Under the pieces are notes generated by a model. It did not search any database. It was not told the origin of the DNA and saw nothing but the letters and a program-made list of their open reading frames with translations. The position numbers and the translations under genes are program-made. Shown here in pieces: positions 16,965 through 24,447 of a DNA stretch of 64,000 nucleotides (positions within the stretch are counted from its first letter, which is position 1; every line of letters starts with the position of its first letter). Source of the stretch: Chitinophaga rupis (GTDB lineage Bacteria > Bacteroidota > Bacteroidia > Chitinophagales > Chitinophagaceae); contig NZ_FOBB01000003.1 of NCBI RefSeq assembly GCF_900109685.1, forward strand, positions 1 through 64,000, in the 5' to 3' direction.

Positions 16965-17018
16965 AAAAAATTACTTACATTGCCAATAAACCGTAAATTA
17001 GAAAGTCAAATCTGGAAT

Positions 17019-18335
17019 ATGCATTTAGTACAGCAGCTTTTATTTGTAATGGTATTAGCAGCAGCCGTATACCTGTTTGCCCGTAAAGTGCGGGAGATCA
17101 GGCGTAATATACTGCTGGGGCGCGATGTATCCTTAAATGATAACCCCGGGGAACGCTGGCGTAATGTATTATTACTGGCCTTTGGACAAAAGAAAATGTT
17201 CCGCAACCCGCTGGTAGCTGTACTACACTTTTTCGTATATGCGGGCTTTATTATTATTAATGCAGAGATCCTGGAGATCATCCTGGATGGGGCAATAGGC
17301 ACACACCGACTGTTTGCATCACCCCTAGGCAGCTTATACCCGGTGCTGATAGGCTGTTTTGAGATCCTGGCCGTGCTGGTGCTTAGCGGCTGCGCCATCT
17401 TTTTAATACGCCGTAATATCCTGAAACTGAAACGTTTTATTGGTCATGACCTGGACGGGTGGCCCCGCTCCGATGCCAATTATATCCTGATCACGGAAAT
17501 AGTGCTGATGGTATTATTCCTTACCATGAACACCGCCGACCAGGTGCTGCAAAGCCGTGGCTCAGAGCACTATATAGCTACCGGCAATTTCTGGATCAGC
17601 GGCCTGCTAACGCCTTTATTGAACGGCCTGTCTGACAGCAGCTTAATGGCGCTGGAACGCGGTTGCTGGTGGCTGCATATTTTAGGCGTGCTGGCTTTTC
17701 TGAACTACCTGCCTTTTTCAAAACATTTACATATCATCCTGGCATTTCCCAACGCCTATTACGCCGATCTGCGGCCGAAGGGTAAAATGGAGAACATGCC
17801 TGCTGTACAAAAAGAAGTACAATTAATGCTGCAACCGGAGCTGGCCGCCAGCGAGCCGCCGGCAGAGGGTATTCCTAAGTTTGGCGCCAAAGACGTGCAG
17901 GACCTTACCTGGAAAAACCTGCTGGATGCCTATAGCTGTACAGAATGCGGACGTTGTACCGCCGCCTGCCCCGCTAATATTACCGGCAAAAAGCTCTCGC
18001 CCCGTAAGATCATGATGGATACCCGCGACCGGGCAGAAGAAGTTGGCCGCGCGCTTAATAAGCAAGGTACTTTCCAGGAAGATGGCAAAGCGCTGCTGCG
18101 CGATTATATTTCTGAAGAAGAGCTGCGCGCCTGCACTACCTGTAACGCCTGTGTGCAGGAATGCCCGGTAAGCATTAACCCGCTGCATATTATTTTACAG
18201 CTGCGCCGCCATTTGGTGATGGAAGAATCCAGCGCACCGGCAGAATGGAACATGATGTTCGGCAATATTGAAAATAATATGGCGCCCTGGAAGTTCTCAC
18301 CGGACGACCGGGACCAGTGGGTAGTTGGCAGTTAG
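17019..18335 (+). CDS. Membrane-anchored 4Fe-4S oxidoreductase subunit (HdrC/GlpC-like with membrane domain)
   Basis: 438 residues from the ATG at 17019 (MHLVQQLLFVMVLAAAVYLF); the frame is open further upstream, but that part crosses repeat D. The N-terminal 270 residues hold several membrane helices, resembling the cytochrome-b-like NarI/DsrM type. The C-terminal part carries two 4Fe-4S motifs, CTECGRCTAACP (from C307) and CTTCNACVQECP (from C372). This suggests electron transfer between the quinone pool and a soluble partner. The partner is most likely the CCG protein at 18841, with which such genes are normally adjacent; here a repeat-flanked cassette separates them. The last residues (VVGS) and the stop codon lie in or at the edge of repeat E, so the original C-terminus may have been altered. 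Confidence 0.88.
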   Translation: MHLVQQLLFVMVLAAAVYLFARKVREIRRNILLGRDVSLNDNPGERWRNVLLLAFGQKKMFRNPLVAVLHFFVYAGFIIINAEILEIILDGAIGTHRLFASPLGSLYPVLIGCFEILAVLVLSGCAIFLIRRNILKLKRFIGHDLDGWPRSDANYILITEIVLMVLFLTMNTADQVLQSRGSEHYIATGNFWISGLLTPLLNGLSDSSLMALERGCWWLHILGVLAFLNYLPFSKHLHIILAFPNAYYADLRPKGKMENMPAVQKEVQLMLQPELAASEPPAEGIPKFGAKDVQDLTWKNLLDAYSCTECGRCTAACPANITGKKLSPRKIMMDTRDRAEEVGRALNKQGTFQEDGKALLRDYISEEELRACTTCNACVQECPVSINPLHIILQLRRHLVMEESSAPAEWNMMFGNIENNMAPWKFSPDDRDQWVVGS

Positions 18336-18353
18336 TAGTTGGCAGTGGGCAGT
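18322..18353. repeat. Heptad-period repeat E, left arm
   Basis: Thirty-two bases of tagttgg/cagttag/cagtggg heptamers. The arm contains the stop codon of the Fe-S gene and pairs in inverted orientation with 18802-18833 (27 of 32 bases by eye). Confidence 0.85.
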
Positions 18354-18397
18354 TATTGAAGCAAAGAATATTTATTATTTAAAGTACGTTTCATCCA

Positions 18398-18766
18398 ATG
18401 GGTAGCCACAAAGACCTGATTGTTTATCAAAAGGCATTTGATGTAGCGATGAGGATATTTGAGATGACCAAACAATTCCCCAAAGAGGAAAAGTATAGTC
18501 TTATTGATCAGATCAGAAGATCTTCCAGGGCTATTTGCGTAAACCTGGCAGAAGCTTATAGAAAAAGAATATATAAAGCGCATTTTATTGCCAAATTAAC
18601 GGATGCTGATATGGAAAGTACAGAAACACAAACCTGGTTGGATTTTGCTTTGAATTGTAATTATCTCAGCAGGCAGGATTATGAATATTGCATGCAACAG
18701 ATGTCAGAAATTGGCAGGTTATTACATTATATGCAAACCTATCCTGAAAAATATCAACCTAAATAA
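18398..18766 (+). CDS. Four-helix-bundle protein (S23 / 23S rRNA intervening-sequence protein family)
   Basis: 122 residues, the normal family length. Family signatures read in order: DLIVYQKAFDVAMRIFEMTK, FPKEEKYSLIDQIRRSSRAI, CVNLAEAYRKR (family form: NIAEGxGR), then ESTETQTWLDFALNCNYL (family form: ELETqL.la..lgyl) and a last helix. The family was first seen inside 23S rRNA intervening sequences. It is also related to Avd, the accessory protein of diversity-generating retroelements; both relationships suggest basic, RNA- or nucleic-acid-binding helical bundles. There is no rRNA or reverse transcriptase nearby. The gene is enclosed by heptad repeats and splits an Fe-S gene pair. Molecular role unknown. 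Confidence 0.92.
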   Translation: MGSHKDLIVYQKAFDVAMRIFEMTKQFPKEEKYSLIDQIRRSSRAICVNLAEAYRKRIYKAHFIAKLTDADMESTETQTWLDFALNCNYLSRQDYEYCMQQMSEIGRLLHYMQTYPEKYQPK

Positions 18767-18801
18767 TAAACTATTACAATAGGTTGCAGTTTTGCATGGC
18801 G

Positions 18802-18833
18802 ACTGCCAACTGCAAACTGCCAACTGCAAACTA
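18802..18833. repeat. Heptad-period repeat E, right arm
   Basis: Thirty-two bases of actgcca/actgcaa heptamers, in exact 7-base register. Further degenerate units extend left to about 18784. The arm ends seven bases before the ATG of the CCG-domain gene, leaving no room for a promoter or leader outside the repeat. Confidence 0.88.
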
Positions 18834-18840
18834 GTATGGC

Positions 18841-19623
18841 ATGACGATTAAAACAATGGCCGAATACGCCGCCAGCGGTGAAACACCAGAAGTGCTCTTT
18901 TGGGTGGGATGCGCAGGCAGCTTTGATCAGCGGGCACAAAAGATCACCAAAGCTTTTGCAACCATCCTGGATAAAGCAGGCATCCGCTTTGCCATCCTGG
19001 GTAAGGAAGAAAGCTGTACCGGCGATCCAGCCCGCAGGGCAGGCAATGAGTTCATATTCCAGATGATGGCGCAGAACAATATCCAGGTGCTGAATGGCTA
19101 TGGCGTAAAGAAGATTGTTACGGCCTGTCCGCACTGCTTCAACATTTTCAAAAATGAATACCCGGAGCTGGGCGGTAACTATGAAGTGCTGCACCACACC
19201 TCTTTTTTACAACAGTTAATAGACGAAGGCAAAATAAAAATGACAGAAGGCGGCACCTTCAAAGGCCGCCGTATCACCTACCATGACTCCTGCTACCTGG
19301 GCCGGGCCAATAACATTTACGAAGCTCCGCGCAAAGTGCTGGAAGCGCTGGATGCCGAGCTGGTGGAAATGAAACGCTGCCGCAGCAAGGGACTCTGTTG
19401 CGGCGCCGGTGGTGCGCAAATGTTCAAGGAAGAAGAAAAAGGCATTACCCGTGTGAACTTTGAACGTGGCCGCGAAGCCGTGGACACCGGCGCTACCGTA
19501 ATTGCCGCCAACTGCCCCTTTTGTATGACCATGCTTACGGATGGCGTAAAAGAGCAGGGCAAGGAAGACAGCGTACAGGTGCTGGACATTGCCGAGATAG
19601 TAGCCAAACAGCTGGGCGATTAA
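18841..19623 (+). CDS. CCG-domain (Fe-S)-binding oxidoreductase subunit (HdrB/GlcF/LutA-like)
   Basis: 260 residues, soluble. The C-terminal CCG domain is complete: HDSCYLGR, then KGLCCGAGGAQM about 35 residues later, then NCPFCMTML, matching C-x31-39-CC-x33-38-C-x2-C, which binds an unusual cluster. The N-terminal copy is weaker: WVGCAGSFDQR, ESCTGDPARRAGNE (one Cys where CCG is usual) and ACPHCFNIF. Such proteins take electrons from, or pass them to, a membrane-bound two-cluster ferredoxin subunit. The gene at 17019 fits that role, so the two probably form one enzyme. The substrate is unknown. The start codon lies seven bases after the right repeat arm, so expression may come through the cassette. 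Confidence 0.9.
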   Translation: MTIKTMAEYAASGETPEVLFWVGCAGSFDQRAQKITKAFATILDKAGIRFAILGKEESCTGDPARRAGNEFIFQMMAQNNIQVLNGYGVKKIVTACPHCFNIFKNEYPELGGNYEVLHHTSFLQQLIDEGKIKMTEGGTFKGRRITYHDSCYLGRANNIYEAPRKVLEALDAELVEMKRCRSKGLCCGAGGAQMFKEEEKGITRVNFERGREAVDTGATVIAANCPFCMTMLTDGVKEQGKEDSVQVLDIAEIVAKQLGD

Positions 19624-19634
19624 TGTGAATATCG

Positions 19635-19642
19635 TAGCTTTG
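19635..19642 (+). promoter_or_regulatory. Bacteroidota -7 box TAGCTTTG
   Basis: Perfect TAnnTTTG ending seven bases before the ATG at 19650, which implies a leaderless transcript for the next gene. Confidence 0.5.
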
Positions 19643-19649
19643 CAGTATT

Positions 19650-20165
19650 ATGACGATAGCAGCAATAAAACAATTATTACCCGCGGATTTTGCACCCGAC
19701 TCCCGCGTATGGATATACCAGAGCAACCGCCCGTTCAATGAACGGGAAACCCTTGAAATTAATGAACAGCTACACCAGTTTGCCACACAATGGCAATCGC
19801 ATGGCACGCCGGTAAAGGGTTTTGGACAACTGTTCTTTAACCAGGTGATCGTGCTCATGGCCGATGAAAATGCCACTGGTGTAAGTGGCTGCAGTACCGA
19901 TAGCTCTGTGCGGGTTATCAAAAGCCTGGAACGCCAATACGAAGTGAATCTGTTTGACCGGCTGCTGCTGGGGTTTGTGGTGAAAGATCAGCTGCAATTA
20001 TTGCCCATGGCACAATTGCCCTATGCTTTTGAAAAAGGCTTCATTGATGAGAACACCCTGTACCTGAATAATACAGTGCTTACCAAACAGGAGCTGGAAG
20101 AAAAGTGGCTGCTCCCGGTAAAAGACAGCTGGGTAATGAAGAAAGTAGCCAGCGTTTCAAAATAA
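19650..20165 (+). CDS. Conserved Bacteroidota protein of unknown function
   Basis: 171 residues, soluble, no signal peptide. The stretches SRVWIYQSNRPF, VKGFGQLFFNQVIVLMADE and GCSTDSSVRVIKSLE look like the conserved cores of a family found across Bacteroidota and sometimes labelled ABC transporter ATPase. That label is unsupported here because there is no Walker A or Walker B motif. The Cys in GCSTDSS is followed by acidic and Ser residues and could be functional. The gene follows the Fe-S pair but has its own promoter box and is probably leaderless. Confidence 0.8.
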   Translation: MTIAAIKQLLPADFAPDSRVWIYQSNRPFNERETLEINEQLHQFATQWQSHGTPVKGFGQLFFNQVIVLMADENATGVSGCSTDSSVRVIKSLERQYEVNLFDRLLLGFVVKDQLQLLPMAQLPYAFEKGFIDENTLYLNNTVLTKQELEEKWLLPVKDSWVMKKVASVSK

Positions 20166-20182
20166 TCTTTACATTTGACACC

Positions 20183-20205
20183 CGGTTTATTCTTTGGATA
20201 AACCG
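20183..20205 (+). terminator. Hairpin before tRNA-Gly, weak terminator candidate
   Basis: The perfect 8-bp stem cggtttat/ataaaccg with a 7-base loop has no T-run, so termination is uncertain. Confidence 0.3.
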
Positions 20206-20209
20206 ATAA

Positions 20210-20282
20210 GCGGGAATAGCTCATTTGGTAGAGCGACGGCTTCCCAAGCCGTAGGTGGCGGGTTCGAGCCCCGTTTCCCGCT
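20210..20282 (+). tRNA. tRNA-Gly (CCC)
   Basis: Acceptor stem gcgggaa/ttcccgc, anticodon stem acggc/gccgt with loop ttcccaa (anticodon CCC), and T-loop ttcgagc. 73 bases, no encoded CCA. Confidence 0.95.
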
Positions 20283-20414
20283 CCTCTCTCTTACTGATTT
20301 ATAGAACGGGGTAGGCGCCCGATATTTGTTGCCCTGGCAAATAGAAAAAATCTATGAGCCGTTAACAAATTTTTCCACGCATTAATTATATTTTTATCCG
20401 GTAAATCCACGCTC
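20283..20414. other. Gene-free stretch after tRNA-Gly
   Basis: No gene, terminator or repeat recognised. A TATATTTTT run near 20388 is close to a -7 box (last base not G) and could serve the next small gene. Confidence 0.4.
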
Positions 20415-20630
20415 ATGTTCACATTTAAATCAAGCCCATTCAAAATACAGGAGGAATTACTTTTATCCTCCAAGGCTTTTGTACGGCTATTTGAAAGGAA
20501 CAGATCGGCTATAATATCTGCACGCTTTGTTCCCGCAAAGCTGGGTAGCCGCGAAATCGGAGGATACGTACGGGTAAAATTAAGACCTGGTACATCTTAT
20601 GCCTCAAAACCCAATTCCGCAACCAAATAA
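20415..20630 (+). CDS. Small hypothetical protein
   Basis: 71 residues, basic and soluble. It reads like a real protein: MFTFKSSPFKIQEELLLSSK, then AIISARFVPAKLGSREIGGY and VRVKLRPGTS. I have an impression of a small Bacteroidota family with a (S/A)AR(F/Y)VPPKLG motif, but cannot confirm it. It overlaps the next start codon by 32 bases, typical of coupled translation, so the two genes may form a small operon. Function unknown; it could still be a chance frame. Confidence 0.45.
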   Translation: MFTFKSSPFKIQEELLLSSKAFVRLFERNRSAIISARFVPAKLGSREIGGYVRVKLRPGTSYASKPNSATK

Positions 20631-21027
20631 CAAGAATGCTTCTTTAACCGAACAATCCGTCCGGGATTTCATTGATCTTCAAAAAGAAGAATTACGGCTC
20701 CGGCACCAGGAGAATACCCTCAGACAGCTGGAGCTGCAGCATAGTTATGAGCTCTCCAAAGAAAGCCTTAAACAGCAAGGTGAATATTTAAAAGCAGCGC
20801 CGAGGCACGATTTTAAAAATCGTACTATCCTGATCGCATTTTTCATTATCATCTTCCTGATAGTGGCAGGTGTACTGGTGTACTGCATTAAATTAGGCAA
20901 GGAAGAAATTGCTTTACGCATACTGGAAATCGTATCCACAGCTATTATCAGCGCAGGCGGCGGATATGCATGGGGAAAAAATAAGGGCCAGCAAAAAGAA
21001 CAGTCAAAAGTAGAAGTGGTGGAGTAA
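20599..21027 (+). CDS. Hypothetical membrane protein with coiled coil
   Basis: 142 residues. A charged helical region (about 18-75, RQLELQHSYELSKESLKQQG) is predicted by eye to be a coiled coil. It is followed by one strong membrane helix (NRTILIAFFIIIFLIVAGVL, about 75-98). A second, weaker hydrophobic segment rich in glycine follows (IVSTAIISAGGGYAWG), then a charged tail. There is no signal peptide, so the coiled coil is probably cytoplasmic. No family recognised. Translationally coupled to the small upstream gene. Confidence 0.7.
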   Translation: MPQNPIPQPNNKNASLTEQSVRDFIDLQKEELRLRHQENTLRQLELQHSYELSKESLKQQGEYLKAAPRHDFKNRTILIAFFIIIFLIVAGVLVYCIKLGKEEIALRILEIVSTAIISAGGGYAWGKNKGQQKEQSKVEVVE

Positions 21028-21115
21028 CCCAACGCCCAAATTCATCCTCGAACATATATAACCACAACATAACCTTTCTGCTGCTGCCATTCTGTCATTT
21101 TTCCATTTAATTTAT

Positions 21116-21123
21116 TACTTTTG
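21116..21123 (+). promoter_or_regulatory. Bacteroidota -7 box TACTTTTG before miaB
   Basis: Perfect TAnnTTTG, 26 bases before the miaB ATG. Confidence 0.55.
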
Positions 21124-21149
21124 CTATTCTAAAATTTTCTGACAGAACG

Positions 21150-22571
21150 ATGCTGGAACAGGTTACAAAAGTGCATGATGAAAGCCGCCAGGGTGAAGCC
21201 TTCGCCCCGCAACCGGCTGTTGACCAAACGTATCACAAGAAATTCTACATAGAAAGTTACGGTTGCCAGATGAACTTTAACGATAGTGAGATCGTGGCTT
21301 CCATCATGAACCAGGAAGGTTTTGGGGCTACCCGTAACTATGAGGAGGCCGATTTGATACTGCTCAATACCTGCTCTATCCGCGAGAAGGCAGAACAAAC
21401 CGTGCGTAAGCGCCTGCAGGAGTTCCGCAAGCTAAAGCAGAGCAATCCCGGTATGCTGGTAGGCGTATTAGGCTGTATGGCTGAACGCCTGAAAGCCAAG
21501 CTGCTGGAAGAGGAGAAGCTGGTGGACCTGGTAGTGGGACCGGATGCCTATCGTACCCTGCCGGCACTGGTGGAAGAAGCAGAAACCGGCCAGAAAGCAG
21601 TGAATGTGCTTTTAAGCCGGGAGGAAACCTATGCAGACATTAACCCTGTAAGGCTGGACAGTAACGGCGTAACTGCCTTTGTATCCATCATGCGGGGCTG
21701 TAATAATATGTGCACTTTTTGCGTGGTGCCCTTTACCCGTGGCCGGGAACGCAGCCGCGATCCCTATTCCGTTATCCAGGAAGCAGCGGCCCTGTTCAAC
21801 AATGGCTACCGTGAGGTAACCCTGCTGGGGCAGAACGTGGATTCCTATTACTGGGTGGGCGTTTCACCGGAAAGCGCACAGGAAGAGATCATTACCTTTG
21901 CCGGCCTGCTGGAAAAGGTAGCGCAGATCAGTCCCCTGCTGCGCGTACGTTTCAGCACCTCTCATCCCAAAGACATTACGGATGAGGTGCTGCACACCAT
22001 GGCTAAGTACGAGAACATCTGCAATTATATTCACCTGCCCGTGCAAAGCGGCAGTACCCGTGTGCTGCAGCTCATGAACCGCACCTATACTCGGGAATGG
22101 TACATGAAAAAAGTAACGCGCATCCGTGAAATACTGCCGGACTGCGGCCTTTCAACCGATATTATCACCGGGTTCTGTACTGAAACGGAGGAGGACCACC
22201 AGGACACCCTGAGCATGATGAAGTTTGCGAAGTATGACCTGGCCTACATGTTCTTTTACTCCGAGCGCCCGGGTACCCTGGCCGCCCGCCGTTACCAGGA
22301 TGATGTACCGGAAGAGGTGAAAAAACGCCGGCTGGCCGAAGTAGTGGAGCTGCACCGCAGGCAGGCCCTGGAAAGCATGCAAAAAGACCTGGGCAAAACG
22401 TTTAAGGTGCTGATAGAAGGCACTTCCAAACGCTCAGAAAATGATCTCTTTGGAAGAAATGATCAGAACAAGGTGATCGTTTTCCCCAGGGGCAATTACG
22501 AAAAAGGACAGTATGTGCAGGTAAAGGTGGTAGATTGTACCGCCGCTACCTTAATAGGCAAGGTAGTATAG
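21150..22571 (+). CDS. miaB: tRNA-2-methylthio-N6-dimethylallyladenosine synthase MiaB
   Basis: 473 residues. MiaB adds a methylthio group to i6A37 of tRNAs reading UNN codons, using two 4Fe-4S clusters. N-terminal UPF0004 domain: cysteines in [22 protein letters not shown] and [11 protein letters not shown] hold the auxiliary cluster. The radical-SAM domain carries [20 protein letters not shown] (CxxxCxxC). The C-terminal TRAM domain ([18 protein letters not shown] ... [16 protein letters not shown]) binds tRNA. The NDSE, RGRERSR and SFSTSHP-like ([10 protein letters not shown]) motifs point to MiaB rather than MtaB or RimO. The sigma-54 activator gene follows after 45 bases and may be co-transcribed. 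Confidence 0.95.
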   Translation: MLEQVTKVHDESRQGEAFAPQPAVDQTYHKKFYIESYGCQMNFNDSEIVASIMNQEGFGATRNYEEADLILLNTCSIREKAEQTVRKRLQEFRKLKQSNPGMLVGVLGCMAERLKAKLLEEEKLVDLVVGPDAYRTLPALVEEAETGQKAVNVLLSREETYADINPVRLDSNGVTAFVSIMRGCNNMCTFCVVPFTRGRERSRDPYSVIQEAAALFNNGYREVTLLGQNVDSYYWVGVSPESAQEEIITFAGLLEKVAQISPLLRVRFSTSHPKDITDEVLHTMAKYENICNYIHLPVQSGSTRVLQLMNRTYTREWYMKKVTRIREILPDCGLSTDIITGFCTETEEDHQDTLSMMKFAKYDLAYMFFYSERPGTLAARRYQDDVPEEVKKRRLAEVVELHRRQALESMQKDLGKTFKVLIEGTSKRSENDLFGRNDQNKVIVFPRGNYEKGQYVQVKVVDCTAATLIGKVV

Positions 22572-22616
22572 CCCATACCTGTTGATATAAAAAACATTAA
22601 GCCGGAGGCAGATGCT

Positions 22617-23846
22617 ATGGAAATACAGTCGATAAAGAACAGATTTGGCATTATTGGAAATTCACCTGCACTGAACTATGCGCTGCAGGTGGCGGCGCAA
22701 GTGGCCAACACCGACCTCACAGTGATGATCTTCGGGGAAAGCGGTGTAGGTAAGGAAGTATTTTCTACCATCATCCATGCATTAAGCGCACGTAAGCATA
22801 ACCCGTTCATAGCGGTGAACTGTGGCGCTATCCCGGAAGGCACTATTGATTCGGAACTGTTCGGCCACGAAAAAGGCTCTTTCACCGGCGCGGTAGACAG
22901 CCGTAAAGGATATTTTGAAACCGTGAGCGGCGGCACTATTTTCCTGGATGAAATTGGCGAAATGCCACTAGGCACCCAGGCCCGCCTGCTGCGGGTGTTG
23001 GAAACCGGGGAGTTCATCCGCGTAGGTTCTTCCAAAGTACAGAAAACAGATGTACGGGTAATAGCCGCCACTAACCGCGATCTGCTGGAACAAACGCAGC
23101 ACGGCAAGTTCCGCGAGGATCTCTATTACCGTTTAAATACAGTGCCCATTCGCGTGCCCTCCCTGCGGGATCGTAAGGAAGATATTCCCCTGCTGTTCCG
23201 TAAGTTCAGCGTGGATTTTTCAGAGCGGTATAAAACCCCCTCTATTCAGCTGGATGATGAGGCGCGCAATATACTGGTTAATTATCCCTGGCGGGGTAAT
23301 GTGCGGGAGCTGAAGAACATGGCAGAACAGATCTCTGTACTGGCGAATGATAAGCTGGTGACCGCACAGGAGCTGCAACGCTTTTTACCGGAAGTGCCCC
23401 AAACCTCGCGCCTGCCTATGCTGGCCTTGCCACAACAGGGCAGCAGCGATTTTGCAAGTGAAAGGGACATTCTTTACAAACTGTTCTTTGACATGAAAAA
23501 AGATGTTACAGAACTGAAGAAAATGTTCTTTGATATCCTGCAAAATCCAAACATAGCGCATGCTGCAGCTTACCAGGAAAATAATCATGAGCATGTGCTG
23601 CATAATTTTGCACCCGCAGAAAATAATAATGTGCTGCCGGCGCCCTCACGTATTATTTTGCAGGATCATGATATAGACCATCATGAGGAAGTGGAGGAAA
23701 CCCTTTCTATTGCCGATAAGGAAAAAGAGCTGATCGTAAAAGCGCTCAAAAAACACAAAGGGAAAAGAAAAGATGCGGCCCTGGACCTGGGCATTTCAGA
23801 GCGGACCTTATACCGTAAACTGAAAGAGTATAACATTGGTGATTGA
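22617..23846 (+). CDS. Sigma-54-dependent transcriptional activator (AAA+, Fis-type HTH)
   Basis: 409 residues with no receiver or PAS domain: the AAA+ domain starts almost at once. Visible are Walker A GESGVGKE, the sigma-54 contact loop KGSFTGA (GAFTGA variant with Ser), Walker B GGTIFLDEIGEM, RLLRVLETGEFIRVGSS, and the R-finger region FREDLYYRLNTVPIRVPSLR. The last 40 residues form a Fis-type helix-turn-helix (KDAALDLGISERTLYRKLKE). The linker (about 270-365) is helical and polar. Without a sensory domain, activity may be set by expression level or a partner protein. Located between miaB and the LptE-like gene, an arrangement I recall from other Bacteroidota. Confidence 0.93.
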   Translation: MEIQSIKNRFGIIGNSPALNYALQVAAQVANTDLTVMIFGESGVGKEVFSTIIHALSARKHNPFIAVNCGAIPEGTIDSELFGHEKGSFTGAVDSRKGYFETVSGGTIFLDEIGEMPLGTQARLLRVLETGEFIRVGSSKVQKTDVRVIAATNRDLLEQTQHGKFREDLYYRLNTVPIRVPSLRDRKEDIPLLFRKFSVDFSERYKTPSIQLDDEARNILVNYPWRGNVRELKNMAEQISVLANDKLVTAQELQRFLPEVPQTSRLPMLALPQQGSSDFASERDILYKLFFDMKKDVTELKKMFFDILQNPNIAHAAAYQENNHEHVLHNFAPAENNNVLPAPSRIILQDHDIDHHEEVEETLSIADKEKELIVKALKKHKGKRKDAALDLGISERTLYRKLKEYNIGD

Positions 23847-23847
23847 T

Positions 23848-23855
23848 TACCTTTG
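23848..23855 (+). promoter_or_regulatory. Bacteroidota -7 box TACCTTTG before the LptE-like gene
   Basis: Perfect TAnnTTTG, two bases past the stop codon of the sigma-54 activator and 38 bases before the ATG at 23894. It would let the LptE-like/TPR-like/SecG genes be read separately. Confidence 0.5.
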
Positions 23856-23893
23856 TGAACACCATCCATTAAATCATACATTCTTATAGAGAG

Positions 23894-24409
23894 ATGATCA
23901 GATTATTGAAAGTGAGCATAACCGCCGTAGTCCTGTTAGTTTTGGGCGGATGCTCTGTAAAATATTCCACCTCCGGCGCCAGCATAGACCAGGGAGCAAA
24001 AACCGTAAATGTGCGTTTTGTGGAGAACAGGGCGCCTATTAACAACCCAACCCTGAGTCAGCGGGTATCGGAAAAAATACGCAACAAGATCCAGGCCCAA
24101 ACCAAGCTAACGCAGATCAACGAGGATAATGCGGACTATGAATTTAAAGCCACTATTACCGGTTATAACTTCTCCAATGCCGCGGTAACCAATGTGGATA
24201 AGGCGGCCACCTCCCGCTTAACCGTAACCATTAACGTAGTGTTTATTAAACGGGTAGGCGATAAAAAAGGCTGGACACAACCTTTTTCACAATCGGCCGA
24301 CTTCCAGGCAGATCAGCTGCCAAGCCAGGTGGAAAACCGTTTGCTGGATGAAACCATCATTCCGCAGATCACGGACGCCATCTTTAACAGGGCTTTTGCA
24401 AACTGGTAG
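23894..24409 (+). CDS. LptE-like LPS-assembly lipoprotein
   Basis: 171 residues. Lipoprotein signal MIRLLKVSITAVVLLVLGGC with the lipobox LGGC (Cys20). The mature part has the LptE pattern: a strand, then AKTVNVRFVENRAPINNP, a helix LSQRVSEKIRNKIQAQTKL, DADYEF-like DNADYEFKATITGYN, then long strands and a final helix ENRLLDETIIPQITDAIFNR. LptE plugs the LptD barrel and helps insert LPS into the outer leaflet. LptD is not in the window. The call rests on fold pattern and gene neighbourhood rather than on invariant residues. Confidence 0.85.
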   Translation: MIRLLKVSITAVVLLVLGGCSVKYSTSGASIDQGAKTVNVRFVENRAPINNPTLSQRVSEKIRNKIQAQTKLTQINEDNADYEFKATITGYNFSNAAVTNVDKAATSRLTVTINVVFIKRVGDKKGWTQPFSQSADFQADQLPSQVENRLLDETIIPQITDAIFNRAFANW

Positions 24410-24447
24410 GATACAGATATAAATAATATTCATATATTAGCAGCAAT

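Larger units (their letters stand above)
18322..18833. mobile_element. Putative cassette: four-helix-bundle gene bracketed by heptad inverted repeats
   Basis: A 512-base unit with imperfect 32-base inverted ends (E-left, E-right) enclosing one small gene. It lies between two genes that encode the two halves of one Fe-S oxidoreductase, and its right end stops seven bases before the next ATG. No target-site duplication is obvious. The mobile nature is inference from position and architecture only. Confidence 0.45.

Noticed and set aside
17019..19623. A single Fe-S gene broken into two pieces by the cassette
   Set aside because: Each half is a complete protein type of its own (a membrane two-cluster subunit and a CCG-domain subunit) with its own start and stop, so this is a split gene pair, not a disrupted gene.
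20291..20473. 60-codon minus-strand frame after tRNA-Gly
   Set aside because: Overlaps the more protein-like plus-strand small gene and has no promoter or family features.
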